From positions 82,088 through 146,087 of the forward strand of contig JADBYZ010000004.1 of the NCBI GenBank assembly GCA_020402745.1: a DNA stretch of 64,000 bases, in the 5' to 3' direction. Each line of letters starts with the position of its first letter. Within the stretch, counting starts at the first letter, position 1. This DNA is from Phenylobacterium sp. GTDB lineage: Bacteria; Pseudomonadota; Alphaproteobacteria; Caulobacterales; Caulobacteraceae. Below, piece after piece: positions 9,055 through 17,734 of the stretch. The notes under the pieces were generated by a model, which worked only from the letters and a program-made list of their open reading frames with translations, was not told the DNA's origin and made no database searches. A program made the position numbers and the translations under genes.

Positions 9055-11271
9055 CTACCGCCCGGGCCGGTAGGTGCGCGCCACATGACCCTTGATCTCG
9101 TCGGGCCAGAAGTAGACCGGCCGCAGGTCGCCGCTCAGGTAGCGGGACGCCTGGTCGGTGAAGTGCTTGGACACGGGCGAGCTGGAAGCGCCGCCGGCGG
9201 TCACCGCCCGGGCCCGCACGCGGGGACCAAACTCAACCACGGCCACGAAGCTGTTGCCGCTGCTTCCATAGAACCTCTTCTGGCCGTCAGGCCGGCGGGC
9301 GCCGAAGGAGGCCAGGGCGCCCCAGCGCGCCGAAGGGAAGGGGGCGGCGAGGCTGGGCGCGGCGTCGCTGAACGCCTGCTGGATGTCGCCGGTGCGGCGC
9401 TGGAAACGGTTGACCTCGCCCCAGGGAACCTTGCGGGTCCCGAAGTCGGCCTGCAGCTGGTCGGAGGCTTCGGAGAGGGCCTCCAGCTTGCGCCGGGAGG
9501 CGATTCGGCTGGCCATCGCCTCCCAGACGCTCAGGCCCTCCCTGCGGGCGATGGCCTCGGCCTCGGGCCAGAGCCGGTCGCCCCAGAAGACCGCAAGGGT
9601 CAGGGCCTCGGACGCAGCCGACCACCGCCGGTTCCAGCCCCTCAGCAGGCGGATGTCGTCCGCCAGCTTCAGGCGCAGGGGATCGGCGCCAGGGGTCGCA
9701 TCCCAGGCGGCCTCGAGGCCGGGCAGGAGGGCTTCAAAGGCCGGCAGCCGGGTGTTGAACGCGCCCTGGGTCAGGGTGTCGAGGGTGAAGGTCTGGCCGC
9801 CTTCCAGGAGCTGGACGGCGTTGGCGCCGCGAGGGTTGGGACCGACCGTGTCCATATAGCTCGGGAACCGGTCGCGCCGCGGGCTTTCCGGCCCCGCCGC
9901 GGTCCAGGGCCAGTCATTGGTGTTGTAGACCCATCCGACCTTGGGCGACTTGACCGAGGGCAGTTCGGAAAGGGCGTGCAGCCCCTTCCAGTCCGTCGCC
10001 GGGTCCGAGCCGTCCACCGGGCGGGTATAGTCGAACCGGTCGTCCCGCCTGGGAACAAACTGGGGGTGCAGGTAGGCGATCACTCCGTCGGCGTCGGCGT
10101 AGACGGTGTTGTTCGAGGAATTACCGACCAGGGCCGCCGCCTTCATGAACTCATCGAAGTTCCGGGCCCGGGTGCGCAGGAAGGACTGGCTGAGGGCCTC
10201 CACCGGCCGGTTCATCATGGCGAAGGCGACCCAGCGGTCCCCCGCCTTGCGGATGATCGGCCCGTGATGGGTGAAGTGCACCCGGAAGGTGCTACGGACC
10301 AGGGCGCCCTGGGGGGTCCGCCAGTCGATGGCGATCGTCCGCGTCACGACCGGCCGTTCCTCGGCGCCGTAGCGATAGGTCAGCCTTCCACCCCGGTTGA
10401 TCACCTGGACCGAGAACTCGTCGACGGAGTCCACGCCGCTGGTGGTGTGCATCCAGCCGACCCGGGGGTTGAACCCCTGGTAGATGAAGAACTGGCCCCA
10501 GGTCGCCGCGCCATAGACGTTCAGCCCGGCGTCCGAGGTCACCTGCTGCTCGGCCCGAAAGTAGAAGCTGGTGTGCGGGTTGATCAGCAGCAGCGGGCGT
10601 CCGCCCCAGGCCCGGGAGGGGCCGATGGCGATGCCGTTGGAGCCCCGGGGTTCCTCCGGTCCGGCCGGCGCCGCGCTGGCCAGCACCCTTGGCCGGTCGG
10701 AGTACATCTCGGACAGCCCGTCGAGGGAGATGCGCTCGATGTCGCCGCCGATGCTGCCCTCGGAGAAGCTCAGGGCCATCCAGGGCTCGAACCGCGTCAG
10801 GACCTTTGGTCGGACCTGGGGGTTCATGGCGAGGTAATAGTTCAGGCCGTCCGCCCAGGCGTCCATCAGCTTGCGCAACCAGGGCGGGCTCTTGGCGTAA
10901 TGGGCCTTCAGGGTCTCCGGATCGACATAGAGGCGGGCCCGCAGGTCCTGCATCAGGGCGACCTCGCCCTCGGCCTCGGAGAGCCGTCCCAGGGCGGTGA
11001 GGTAGTTGGTCTCGATGCGCGGGAAGTCATCCTCGGCCTGGGCGTAGATCATGCCGAAAACGGCGTCGGCGTCCGTCCTGCCGCGGATATGGGCGATGCC
11101 CCAGTCGTCACGCGTGATGGTGACCCGCCGGGCCGCCTCTCGCCAGCGCAGCATCTCTTTCGACGGGGTGGCCGACGCGGTGAGCCGCGTCCCTTGCGGC
11201 GGCGTCGCAGCGGCCGCCGCCGCCGGCAGGGCGAGGACCAGGGCGAGGGTCAGGAACAGGCGACGGAGCAT
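9055..11271 (-). CDS. Secreted penicillin acylase family N-terminal-nucleophile hydrolase
   Basis: A 738-residue periplasmic precursor. The N-terminus is a clear signal peptide (basic MLRR, then a hydrophobic LTLALVLALP core and AAAAAA cleavage region). The nucleophile Ser follows Gly in RGSNGIAIG (about residue 210), the site where the family cleaves itself into alpha and beta chains; HTSFYFRAE and the NNTVYAD segment are typical beta-chain motifs. Family substrates include beta-lactams, acyl-homoserine lactones and other N-acyl amides, so quorum quenching, cyclic-lipid or antibiotic acylase activity are all possible. The ATG at 11271 is preferred over GTG at 11280 because a GAGG site sits 8 nt upstream. 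It is transcribed away from the monooxygenase gene. Confidence 0.9.
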   Translation of the reverse strand: MLRRLFLTLALVLALPAAAAAATPPQGTRLTASATPSKEMLRWREAARRVTITRDDWGIAHIRGRTDADAVFGMIYAQAEDDFPRIETNYLTALGRLSEAEGEVALMQDLRARLYVDPETLKAHYAKSPPWLRKLMDAWADGLNYYLAMNPQVRPKVLTRFEPWMALSFSEGSIGGDIERISLDGLSEMYSDRPRVLASAAPAGPEEPRGSNGIAIGPSRAWGGRPLLLINPHTSFYFRAEQQVTSDAGLNVYGAATWGQFFIYQGFNPRVGWMHTTSGVDSVDEFSVQVINRGGRLTYRYGAEERPVVTRTIAIDWRTPQGALVRSTFRVHFTHHGPIIRKAGDRWVAFAMMNRPVEALSQSFLRTRARNFDEFMKAAALVGNSSNNTVYADADGVIAYLHPQFVPRRDDRFDYTRPVDGSDPATDWKGLHALSELPSVKSPKVGWVYNTNDWPWTAAGPESPRRDRFPSYMDTVGPNPRGANAVQLLEGGQTFTLDTLTQGAFNTRLPAFEALLPGLEAAWDATPGADPLRLKLADDIRLLRGWNRRWSAASEALTLAVFWGDRLWPEAEAIARREGLSVWEAMASRIASRRKLEALSEASDQLQADFGTRKVPWGEVNRFQRRTGDIQQAFSDAAPSLAAPFPSARWGALASFGARRPDGQKRFYGSSGNSFVAVVEFGPRVRARAVTAGGASSSPVSKHFTDQASRYLSGDLRPVYFWPDEIKGHVARTYRPGR

Positions 11272-11305
11272 GGCGGACACCTCAGGGAACCGGGGGCGAG
11301 GCTAG

Positions 11306-11417
11306 AGCCTGTTCCTTTCAGACGGAACGTCTGAAAGGACAAAACAGGCTCTCATTTCAATACGCTAGATCATGTTTCGATCCGATAACCGGTTCCCACT
11401 TATCGGAACATGATCTA
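11306..11417. repeat. Palindromic intergenic repeat, copy 1 (two stem-loops)
   Basis: A 112-nt element made of two inverted repeats: AGCCTGTT...AACAGGCT (11306-11350, with an inner CCTTTCAGAC/GTCTGAAAGG stem) and TAGATCATGTT...AACATGATCTA (11366-11417, with CCGATAA/TTATCGG extending the stem). Closely related copies occur at 14570-14680 and, truncated, at 52857-52928. This copy lies between two divergent genes. The GATCATGTT / CCGGTTCCCA core is familiar from short palindromic repeats scattered in alphaproteobacterial genomes. No protein is encoded; likely a non-autonomous REP/MITE-like element. Confidence 0.8.
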
Positions 11418-11509
11418 GGACCCCGGCCGCAAGCCGGCAAGACGCTTGCGCCCGTCCCGCGCCGCCGTCATGACAGGCGCGCCGCAAGTCGCCTATCCGG
11501 GGGAACCAA

Positions 11510-12997
11510 ATGACTGAGCTGCCTTCAGAGACCCATGTCGACGTGATCATCGTGGGGGCTGGCCTGTCGGGGATCGGGGCCGCCCGTCACCTGAAGACCA
11601 CCTGCCCGGACCGCAGCTTCATGATCCTGGAGGGCCGAGAGGCCATCGGGGGCACCTGGGACCTGTTCCGCTATCCGGGCATCCGCTCGGACTCCGACAT
11701 GTACACCCTGGGCTATTCCTTCCGGCCCTGGACCGAGGCCAAGGCCATCGCCGATGGACCTTCCATCCTGCGCTATATCCGCGATACCGCCCGGGAGGAG
11801 GGAATTGAAGGCCGAATCCGGTTCGGCCATCGCGTCAGCGCAGCGGCCTGGTCCACCGAGGACGCGGTCTGGACGGTGTCGGTCGAGACGCCCTCGGGCC
11901 CGGCGACCCTGACCTGCAACTTCCTGTTCCTGTGCGGCGGCTACTATTCCTACAAGGGCGGCTACACGCCGGACTTCGCCGGCATGGAGCGGTTTGGCGG
12001 CCGCATCGTCCATCCCCAGGCCTGGCCGGAAGACATGGACTATTCCGGCAAGCGGGTGGTGGTGATCGGCTCCGGCGCGACCGCCGTGACCCTGGTGCCG
12101 GAGATGGCCCGGACGGCGGGCCACGTGACCATGTTGCAGAGGTCGCCCACCTATATCGTGGGCCGGCCCGGCGAGGACGCCCTGGCCCTGAAGCTGAGGC
12201 GCATCCTGCCGGAGAAGATGGCCTATGGCCTGATCCGCTGGCGGAACGTTCTGATGAGCATGGTCTTTTTCCGCCTCGCCCGGCAGCGGCCGGACCGCGT
12301 AAAGACGGCGATCATCGACCAGGTCCGCCAGACCCTGGGTCCGGACTTCGATGTCGAGACCCACTTCTCCCCCCGCTACAACCCCTGGGACCAGCGCCTC
12401 TGCCTCGCGCCGGACGGCGACTTCTTCCAGGCCCTGAAGGCGGGCTCCGCCTCGGTGGTCACCGACGAGATCGAGACCTTCACCGAGACCGGCCTGAAGC
12501 TGAAGTCCGGCGCCGAGCTGGCCGCGGACATCATCGTCACCGCCACCGGCCTGAAGCTCGAGGCCATGAACGGCCTCTCCCTGAGCGTCGACGGCGCCCC
12601 TGTCCGGCCGGCGGAGACCCTGAGCTACAAGGGCATGATGTACTCGAATGTCCCGAACCTGGCGTCGGCCTTCGGCTACACCAACGCCTCCTGGACGCTG
12701 AAGTGCGACCTGACGTGCGAATATGTCTGCCGGCTGCTGAACCACATGCGCCGCAAGGGCCTGCGCCAATGCACACCGGTGCTCGACCACCTGCCCGCCG
12801 AGACCGCGCCCTGGCTGGATTTCACCTCCGGCTATGTTCAGAGGTCGATGGGGGAGTTTCCCAAGCAGGGCGTGACCGCGCCCTGGAAGCTGCACCAGAA
12901 CTACGCCATCGACCTCGCTTCACTGAGGTTCGCGGGCCTTGAGGATGGGGTCATGCGCTTTTCCAACCCGCCCCCCAGGGCTCGCCAGGCGGCCTGA
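11510..12997 (+). CDS. Flavin-containing Baeyer-Villiger-type monooxygenase (EtaA-like)
   Basis: A 495-residue FAD/NADPH monooxygenase that inserts oxygen into ketones or oxidises heteroatoms. FAD Rossmann motif VGAGLSG is at about residues 15-21, the Baeyer-Villiger fingerprint FGGRIVHPQAWP at 162-173, and the NADPH Rossmann VIGSGATA at about 185-192. GTWDLFRYPG is also typical of the class. A GGGGGA site lies 6 nt before the ATG. The gene stands alone, divergent from the acylase, with a palindromic repeat in its upstream region, and its stop codon is 5 nt from the convergent DUF2125 gene. A paralogue with the same layout lies at 25802-27304. Substrate unknown. Confidence 0.92.
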   Translation: MTELPSETHVDVIIVGAGLSGIGAARHLKTTCPDRSFMILEGREAIGGTWDLFRYPGIRSDSDMYTLGYSFRPWTEAKAIADGPSILRYIRDTAREEGIEGRIRFGHRVSAAAWSTEDAVWTVSVETPSGPATLTCNFLFLCGGYYSYKGGYTPDFAGMERFGGRIVHPQAWPEDMDYSGKRVVVIGSGATAVTLVPEMARTAGHVTMLQRSPTYIVGRPGEDALALKLRRILPEKMAYGLIRWRNVLMSMVFFRLARQRPDRVKTAIIDQVRQTLGPDFDVETHFSPRYNPWDQRLCLAPDGDFFQALKAGSASVVTDEIETFTETGLKLKSGAELAADIIVTATGLKLEAMNGLSLSVDGAPVRPAETLSYKGMMYSNVPNLASAFGYTNASWTLKCDLTCEYVCRLLNHMRRKGLRQCTPVLDHLPAETAPWLDFTSGYVQRSMGEFPKQGVTAPWKLHQNYAIDLASLRFAGLEDGVMRFSNPPPRARQAA

Positions 12998-13002
12998 CTC
13001 TG

Positions 13003-14025
13003 CTAACGGGCGAGCCGGACCTGGCCGCCGGAAAGGTCGAGGTCCAGGCGCACGTCGTCTCTGCCGGACTTGCCCATAAGGACGGTGGCCATCCCGCCCG
13101 CCGCCTCGACTGGGGACAGGACCCCGTGCCGGCTCAGGGCGACCAGGAGGCTGGGCGCCTTGGCCGCCGTCACGGTCAGGCGACCCTCCAGCCGGCCTTC
13201 AGGGCCGGCCTTCAGGCCCGGCGAAGCCAGGGACAGGCGGGCCTCTCCCGCTGTGAGGCCGGCCTCGCGAAGCTCAAGGCGTCCGCCGGCGGCGCCCCAG
13301 GTCGAGAGGGCCCGGGAAGGGCCTTCTCCCCGCAGCGCCGAAGCGTGGTCCAGGCGCGCGTCCACCGCCGCCGATACCGCGCCGCCGCCGCCCAGGTCGG
13401 CGAACAGTCGCCCCGGGGTCGGGGTTGCGTCCTCCAGCCTCAGGAAGACCGCCGCCTGGTCATTGGGGCCGGGCCTGAGGTGAAGTTCAAGCCGCCCGGC
13501 TGAGGCCAGAGCGAAGGGCCGGGCGCCCGGCGCGGGCGAGAAGGCCAGCTTCAGGCCCTCGAAGGACATCCGCGGCGGTCCGGACTTGGGCAGCACCAGG
13601 CTGGCCAGAAGCCTCTGTCCCTCGACCTCAACGCCTCCGCCCTGCGGTCGCTGGAAGGTCAGACCCTCAGGCGCCGCCGCCAGCCAGGACCGTGGCGCGT
13701 GCAGGAAGGCCTGGGTCTCAAGGCGGGCAAACCGGATGGACATCTCGCCGGTCGCGACCCGAAGGTCCGTCAGGTCCAGGTTCAGGCGAAAAGGATAGCC
13801 GTACAGCCGCTTTCCCGACCACTCCACGGCCACGCCCTGGGCGGCGAGAGCCTTCACCCCCGAGTCCAGCCGCCGTTCGACCTCGCGGGCGGCGAGGCCC
13901 CAGGCCAGGCTCCAGCCGATCACGGCGATCACGGCGATCACGAAGGGGCCCCAGAGGCCGAGGCGAAGGGGTTTGCGCGGGCCGGGCGGCTGGGGCATGG
14001 AGGCGGTGTCTGAAGGCGAGGGCAT
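13003..14025 (-). CDS. DUF2125 family membrane-anchored protein
   Basis: A 340-residue protein with one N-terminal membrane helix (about residues 21-45, WGPFVIAVIAVIGWSLAWGL) and a periplasmic beta-rich remainder. The KRLYGYPFRLNLDL stretch just after the helix is the hallmark of the alphaproteobacterial DUF2125 family, whose function is not established. The beta-rich repeats of short strands suggest a lipid- or envelope-related scaffold but this is inference. It starts back to back with the cyclotransferase gene; the two ATGs are only 13 nt apart, so their promoters must overlap each other's coding starts. Confidence 0.82.
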   Translation of the reverse strand: MPSPSDTASMPQPPGPRKPLRLGLWGPFVIAVIAVIGWSLAWGLAAREVERRLDSGVKALAAQGVAVEWSGKRLYGYPFRLNLDLTDLRVATGEMSIRFARLETQAFLHAPRSWLAAAPEGLTFQRPQGGGVEVEGQRLLASLVLPKSGPPRMSFEGLKLAFSPAPGARPFALASAGRLELHLRPGPNDQAAVFLRLEDATPTPGRLFADLGGGGAVSAAVDARLDHASALRGEGPSRALSTWGAAGGRLELREAGLTAGEARLSLASPGLKAGPEGRLEGRLTVTAAKAPSLLVALSRHGVLSPVEAAGGMATVLMGKSGRDDVRLDLDLSGGQVRLAR

Positions 14026-14038
14026 GCGGTCGGCGGTG

Positions 14039-14617
14039 ATGGCGGATCGGTGGGTGTTTGGTTACGGGTCGTTGATGTGGCGTCCGGGCTTTGAATGGGC
14101 CGAACGCCACACCGCCATACTACAAGGCCGAAGGCGCGCCTTCTGCATCTATTCTGTCCACCATCGCGGCACGCCGGAGCGGCCGGGGCTGGTGCTGGGC
14201 CTGACTCCCGGCGGCTCGGTTCGCGGGATCGCGTACCGCGTGACCACGGAACTTTGGCCAGAGGTGCGCGCCTATCTGCGCGAGCGCGAACAACCCACCG
14301 AAACCTACGTGGAGGCTGAGGTCCGGGTGCGGCTGGGCTCGGGAGAAAAGGTGTCCTGTCTGACTTTTCTCTCCGACACACGGCATCCGCAGTGGGCGGG
14401 AAACCTGTCGCCAGAGGCCCAGGCCCGGCTCATCGCCGGCGCACGCGGCCTCTCGGGGCGCAATATCGATTATCTGACCGACCTTGTATCGCATCTCCGG
14501 CAGGAGGGAATCGACGACCGGAGCCTGGCGGCCCTGTTGTCCCGGGTTGAGGCCCTGGAGCCCGATGAGAGCCCGGTCCTTTCAGACGGAATGTCCGAAG
14601 GGGAAAACAGGCTATAA
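14039..14617 (+). CDS. Gamma-glutamylcyclotransferase (ChaC-like)
   Basis: A 192-residue enzyme of the ChaC branch, which releases 5-oxoproline from glutathione in the cytosol. The substrate loop FGYGSLMWRPGF opens the protein and the acidic YLRERE region carries the likely catalytic Glu. I chose MADRWVF as start because the nucleotide-binding-like beta strand follows at once; an ATG at 14024 is possible. The last about 15 codons and the TAA stop are encoded by a palindromic intergenic repeat (14570-14680), so the C-terminal tail after LEPDE is probably not ancestral. Confidence 0.88.
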   Translation: MADRWVFGYGSLMWRPGFEWAERHTAILQGRRRAFCIYSVHHRGTPERPGLVLGLTPGGSVRGIAYRVTTELWPEVRAYLREREQPTETYVEAEVRVRLGSGEKVSCLTFLSDTRHPQWAGNLSPEAQARLIAGARGLSGRNIDYLTDLVSHLRQEGIDDRSLAALLSRVEALEPDESPVLSDGMSEGENRL

Positions 14618-14680
14618 ATCCAATGATTTAGATTATGCTTCTATCCGATAGCCGGTTCCCAATTATCGGAACATGATCTA
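14570..14680. repeat. Palindromic intergenic repeat, copy 2; carries stop codons of both neighbours
   Basis: A 111-nt relative of the element at 11306-11417, with the same two stem-loops and several base changes. It sits between two convergent genes and supplies the TAA of the cyclotransferase gene (14615-14617) and, at its other tip, the TAG of the acyltransferase gene (14678-14680, complement of CTA). The stems could also act as a bidirectional transcription barrier. Confidence 0.8.
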
Positions 14681-15394
14681 GCGGCCCTCAGCCAGGAGCC
14701 TGTCCGAGGCTGTCTCAATCCTCTCCTGAAGCAGGCGCATGAACTCCGCCCGCTTCAGGCCCGGCGGGATGGGCTCCAGGAACTCATAGACGATCACCCC
14801 GGGCTTCCGGAGAAGGCCCTTGGCGGGCCAGTGAAGGCCGGCGTTGGTGGCTACTGGATGGACCGGGACGTCAAGCTCTCGGTAGAGGCCCGCCACTCCT
14901 GGCTTGTAGTCGGGCGGTGCGCCGGGCGCCCTGCGGGTGCCCTCTGGGAAGATGACCAACTGGCGATCGCCAAGGCGAAACTGCTCCTGAGCCCGGCGGA
15001 CCATGTCTCGCAGAGCGGTTGCTTTTCCATCCCGGTCCACAACAATGGAGCCAATGCGCAACGCGATCCAGCCGAAGATCGGGACGATCATCAGCTCCTT
15101 TTTGAGGACGAAGAGCGAGCCCTTCAGAACCCCGAACTGGACGAAGACGTCGAACATGGTCTGATGTTTGGAGGCGATCAGGGCGTCCTGCTCCGGCACG
15201 AATTCCCGCCCCCTGATCTCCACACGGATCCCGCAGATCACCCGCAACAGCAGGTTCACTGAGAGGCTCCAGAAACGCATGCCCGCCAGGAGCCAGCTCC
15301 TTGGAGCCGCAAGCACGGGCACCAGGGCGATCGCGTAGGCGGCTGACCACACGTAAAAGACGACCGAAAAGAGGAGTGAGCGGGCGAAGATCAA
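14678..15394 (-). CDS. plsC: 1-acyl-sn-glycerol-3-phosphate acyltransferase
   Basis: Second acylation of phosphatidic-acid synthesis at the inner membrane. The 238-residue protein has an N-terminal hydrophobic segment (SLLFSVVFYVWSAAYAIALV), the catalytic HX4D box (KHQTMFDV) and the FPEGTRR glycerol-phosphate box. The start is a TTG at 15394: it overlaps the ydcF stop as TTGA and has a strong GGAAGGA site 7 nt upstream, whereas the longer frame has no initiation signal. Last gene of the ftsE-ftsX-ydcF-plsC set. Its TAG stop is supplied by the palindromic repeat. Confidence 0.92.
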   Translation of the reverse strand: MIFARSLLFSVVFYVWSAAYAIALVPVLAAPRSWLLAGMRFWSLSVNLLLRVICGIRVEIRGREFVPEQDALIASKHQTMFDVFVQFGVLKGSLFVLKKELMIVPIFGWIALRIGSIVVDRDGKATALRDMVRRAQEQFRLGDRQLVIFPEGTRRAPGAPPDYKPGVAGLYRELDVPVHPVATNAGLHWPAKGLLRKPGVIVYEFLEPIPPGLKRAEFMRLLQERIETASDRLLAEGR

Positions 15395-16008
15395 GACGGG
15401 TCCTTCCCGGGTGCGCCGCTGGTGAAGCCGAGCCGGCGGATCATCTCTCGACTGAGAACGGCCATGTACTTTGTGTACTCTCCGATCATCAACCGGGCGC
15501 CGGCCGGACTTCGCCACCAGTTCGGGGCGTCAACCACTGGCGTCGCTGCGGCGTAAGCCGTCAGTTCGATGTCCGGAAGGGCGGATCTCAACTCCAGCAT
15601 CGCTCGTGGAATATGATAGTCGGCGGTTACGACAATCAGGCTTTGAAACTGCATGGCCTGGGCCCATTCCGCCGTTTCGCGGGCATTGCCAAGGGTGTTG
15701 GCGGCGTTGAAGCCCAGGTCGACGCAGCAGTCGTAAAGCTGGCGCGCGGCCTTGCTGACCAGGCGGATGTCCTCCCGGCTGGCTTCGCGGTTCACGCCTG
15801 AGACGAGGAGCCGACGGGCGAGGCCCGCTTCAAGCACCGCCATGCCGCGGTCCAGCCGGGCGTTTGAGCCCTGCCCCGTCAGGACCACTACGCCGTCCGC
15901 CGCCGGCGGCAGAGGCGCCGGGGTCAAACGGGTGACCCGGTCTGCGAAGGCAAACAGCCCCGCCGCCCAGATCAGACCCGCCACCACCACGGCTGTAAGA
16001 AGCTTCAA
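15391..16008 (-). CDS. YdcF/SanA-family (DUF218) membrane protein
   Basis: A 205-residue protein with one N-terminal membrane helix (about residues 3-22) and a DUF218 Rossmann-like domain; VVLTGQGSNARLDRG and VVTADYHIPRAMLE are the characteristic blocks. DUF218 proteins are linked with envelope integrity and peptidoglycan (SanA, ElyC), which fits the ftsEX neighbourhood. The start is a TTG at 16008 overlapping the ftsX TGA (TTGA), with AGGGAG 8 nt upstream. Function beyond the envelope link is inferred. Confidence 0.88.
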   Translation of the reverse strand: MKLLTAVVVAGLIWAAGLFAFADRVTRLTPAPLPPAADGVVVLTGQGSNARLDRGMAVLEAGLARRLLVSGVNREASREDIRLVSKAARQLYDCCVDLGFNAANTLGNARETAEWAQAMQFQSLIVVTADYHIPRAMLELRSALPDIELTAYAAATPVVDAPNWWRSPAGARLMIGEYTKYMAVLSREMIRRLGFTSGAPGKDPS

Positions 16009-16838
16009 GGCTCGAGCTCCCTAACCCGGCGGGCCGCGGTGGCGAAGGCGCCGATCAGGGCGACCAGAAGGGCCCCGGCCATGAGAGCGGCGAGGAGGAT
16101 GGACTGGGCCGCGAGGGCGCCTGCGGCGGCCTCGGCGTCGGTGAGGGTGGACAGCCGGGTAAGGACGGCTGCAATCAGTCCTCCCGCCAGCACGCCCACC
16201 GAGAGGTCGATCGCGACGGCGCCGCCGATCGGCGCCGCGCAGGAGAGCTGGGAAGCGCCCAGCCTGAGCCGGGTCCGCAGGCCGGCCTCCCGCCGGCTCG
16301 CCTCGAATCCTGCGGCCAGGCCGCCGGCCGCCACGAGCCCGGCCACACAGAGCATAAGGGCGCCGATCAGGGGGGCGGCCAGACGGCGTCGCGTCTCCAA
16401 TGCGGAACGGCGCCAGCCCTGGTGGTCATCGACGACGGCGTCGATCCCCGCAGCGCTGAGGGCGTCCGCCAGGTCCTGCCGGCGGGCGGGCTGGCGCGGA
16501 TCCAGGTCAACGGCGATCAGGCGGGGAAGGGCGGCCAGGTCCGGCCCGCGGGTCCCGGCGGTCCAAGGGGCGAGTAGGGCCCCGACGCGCGCCCTGTCGA
16601 GGGCCCGGGCCTCGGCCACCCCCGGCGTCCCGGCAAGCACCTCGGCGGCGCGGGGGACGGCGGCGTCGGCGCCCGGAGCGGGCCTGAGGGCGACGGTCAT
16701 CTCGCCCGCAAGGTGGGTCCGCCAACCCTCGGTCCGATCGAGGGCGGCCTGTCCGGCAAGGCCGGCGAGGCCCGCCAGGGCGGTGAAGGCCGCAGCGAGG
16801 ACGGCGGCGGCGAGCCTGGGCGCCAGGCGACGGGTCAT
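16005..16838 (-). CDS. ftsX: Cell division protein FtsX (ABC-type permease subunit)
   Basis: A 277-residue inner-membrane protein that with FtsE transmits a signal to peptidoglycan hydrolases during division. Helix 1 is at the N-terminus (about residues 8-30), followed by a periplasmic loop of about 120 residues, and three helices in the last 120 residues (ALMLCVAGLVAAGGLAAGF; a GGAVAIDLSVGVLAGGLIAAVL segment; ILLAALMAGALLVALIGAFA), the FtsX topology. The sequence is strongly diverged, as is usual. Its ATG overlaps the ftsE stop (ATGA). Confidence 0.88.
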   Translation of the reverse strand: MTRRLAPRLAAAVLAAAFTALAGLAGLAGQAALDRTEGWRTHLAGEMTVALRPAPGADAAVPRAAEVLAGTPGVAEARALDRARVGALLAPWTAGTRGPDLAALPRLIAVDLDPRQPARRQDLADALSAAGIDAVVDDHQGWRRSALETRRRLAAPLIGALMLCVAGLVAAGGLAAGFEASRREAGLRTRLRLGASQLSCAAPIGGAVAIDLSVGVLAGGLIAAVLTRLSTLTDAEAAAGALAAQSILLAALMAGALLVALIGAFATAARRVRELEP

Positions 16839-17545
16839 GCGCCGGCCTCCCCGTGGGATTCCGGAAGGGGGCGTCCACGCACCAGCTCCAGCCGGCGGGG
16901 TGCGGGGACGAGGTCGGGGTTGCGACTGGCCATGACCAGGGTCGCGCCCTGCCGGTTCAGCTGCAGGAGGAGGCGCAGAACACGCCGGGCCGCCTCGGGC
17001 CCCATCCAGCCGACGGGCTCGTCCGCCAGGATGATCTCAGGCCTGCCCGCCACGGCCCGGGCCACCGCCAGCCTCTGCTGCTCATCGTGATCAAGGTCCT
17101 GCGGATAGGCCCCTGCCCGGCCCCCAAGGCCCATCCAGTCGAGGAGTTCGGCGGCGTCCCTCCTGTAGACCTCGGGACGGGCGCCGGCGATCCGCATGGG
17201 CAGGGCGGCGTTCTCCGCCACGGTCAGGTCCCCGATGAGGTCCATGTCCTGGAAGACCAGTCCCATCCGGCGGCGCAGGCGCGCCCGGCCGGCCGCCGAC
17301 AGCCGCCAGGGATTGAGGCCCAGCACCTCCACGCGCCCTGCCGATGGCCTCAAGGTCAAGCCGGCCAGTCCCAGGAGCAGGCTCTTGCCGGCGCCCGCGT
17401 CGCCGTGAACGAGGAGGAAGTCGCCGGGAGCGAGGTCCAGGTCCACGCCCTCGAGACCTGTGACGCCGGCGCGCTTCGGCGCCGCCGTTCCCGCGAAACG
17501 GAGGGTGAAGGCGAGGTCCTGAGATTGGGGTTGCGAGTTGGGCAC
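16835..17545 (-). CDS. ftsE: Cell division ATP-binding protein FtsE, with degenerate ABC motifs
   Basis: A 236-residue ABC ATPase partner of FtsX, by position and by sequence. Walker A is intact (GDAGAGKS, 48-55), the Q-loop is VFQDMDLI and Walker B is IILADEP. In contrast the signature is LDHDEQQR (151-158) instead of LSGGEQQR, the D-loop region reads VGWMG instead of TGNLD, and the switch His is replaced in MASRNP (Arg 208). ATP binding may therefore persist with little or no turnover. A GTG at 17545 is the start, as the longer frame upstream runs antisense through the next gene. The 189 nt before it hold the divergent promoters of this operon and the zinc-ribbon gene; I recognise no specific box there. 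Confidence 0.88.
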   Translation of the reverse strand: MPNSQPQSQDLAFTLRFAGTAAPKRAGVTGLEGVDLDLAPGDFLLVHGDAGAGKSLLLGLAGLTLRPSAGRVEVLGLNPWRLSAAGRARLRRRMGLVFQDMDLIGDLTVAENAALPMRIAGARPEVYRRDAAELLDWMGLGGRAGAYPQDLDHDEQQRLAVARAVAGRPEIILADEPVGWMGPEAARRVLRLLLQLNRQGATLVMASRNPDLVPAPRRLELVRGRPLPESHGEAGA

Positions 17546-17734
17546 GGCGATTCCCGAAAACCTTCCAGTCCATCCTAGCACACGGCGCCGCCGCGCTGCA
17601 GCCCGGGAGTCCGCCACAGGCAAGGCGAACGTACGGGGCTCGGCGCGCCGGCTTTGATCTGTTAACATTGCCGTCGTATTGCTCGTCCACATGCCCCAGA
17701 CGGGACGAAGGACGACGGCCCGACACACTGAACC

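Noticed and set aside
8653-11334. 893-codon open frame on the plus strand
   Set aside because: Antisense to the acylase gene, which has a signal peptide and nucleophile motif. Same GC-driven artefact.
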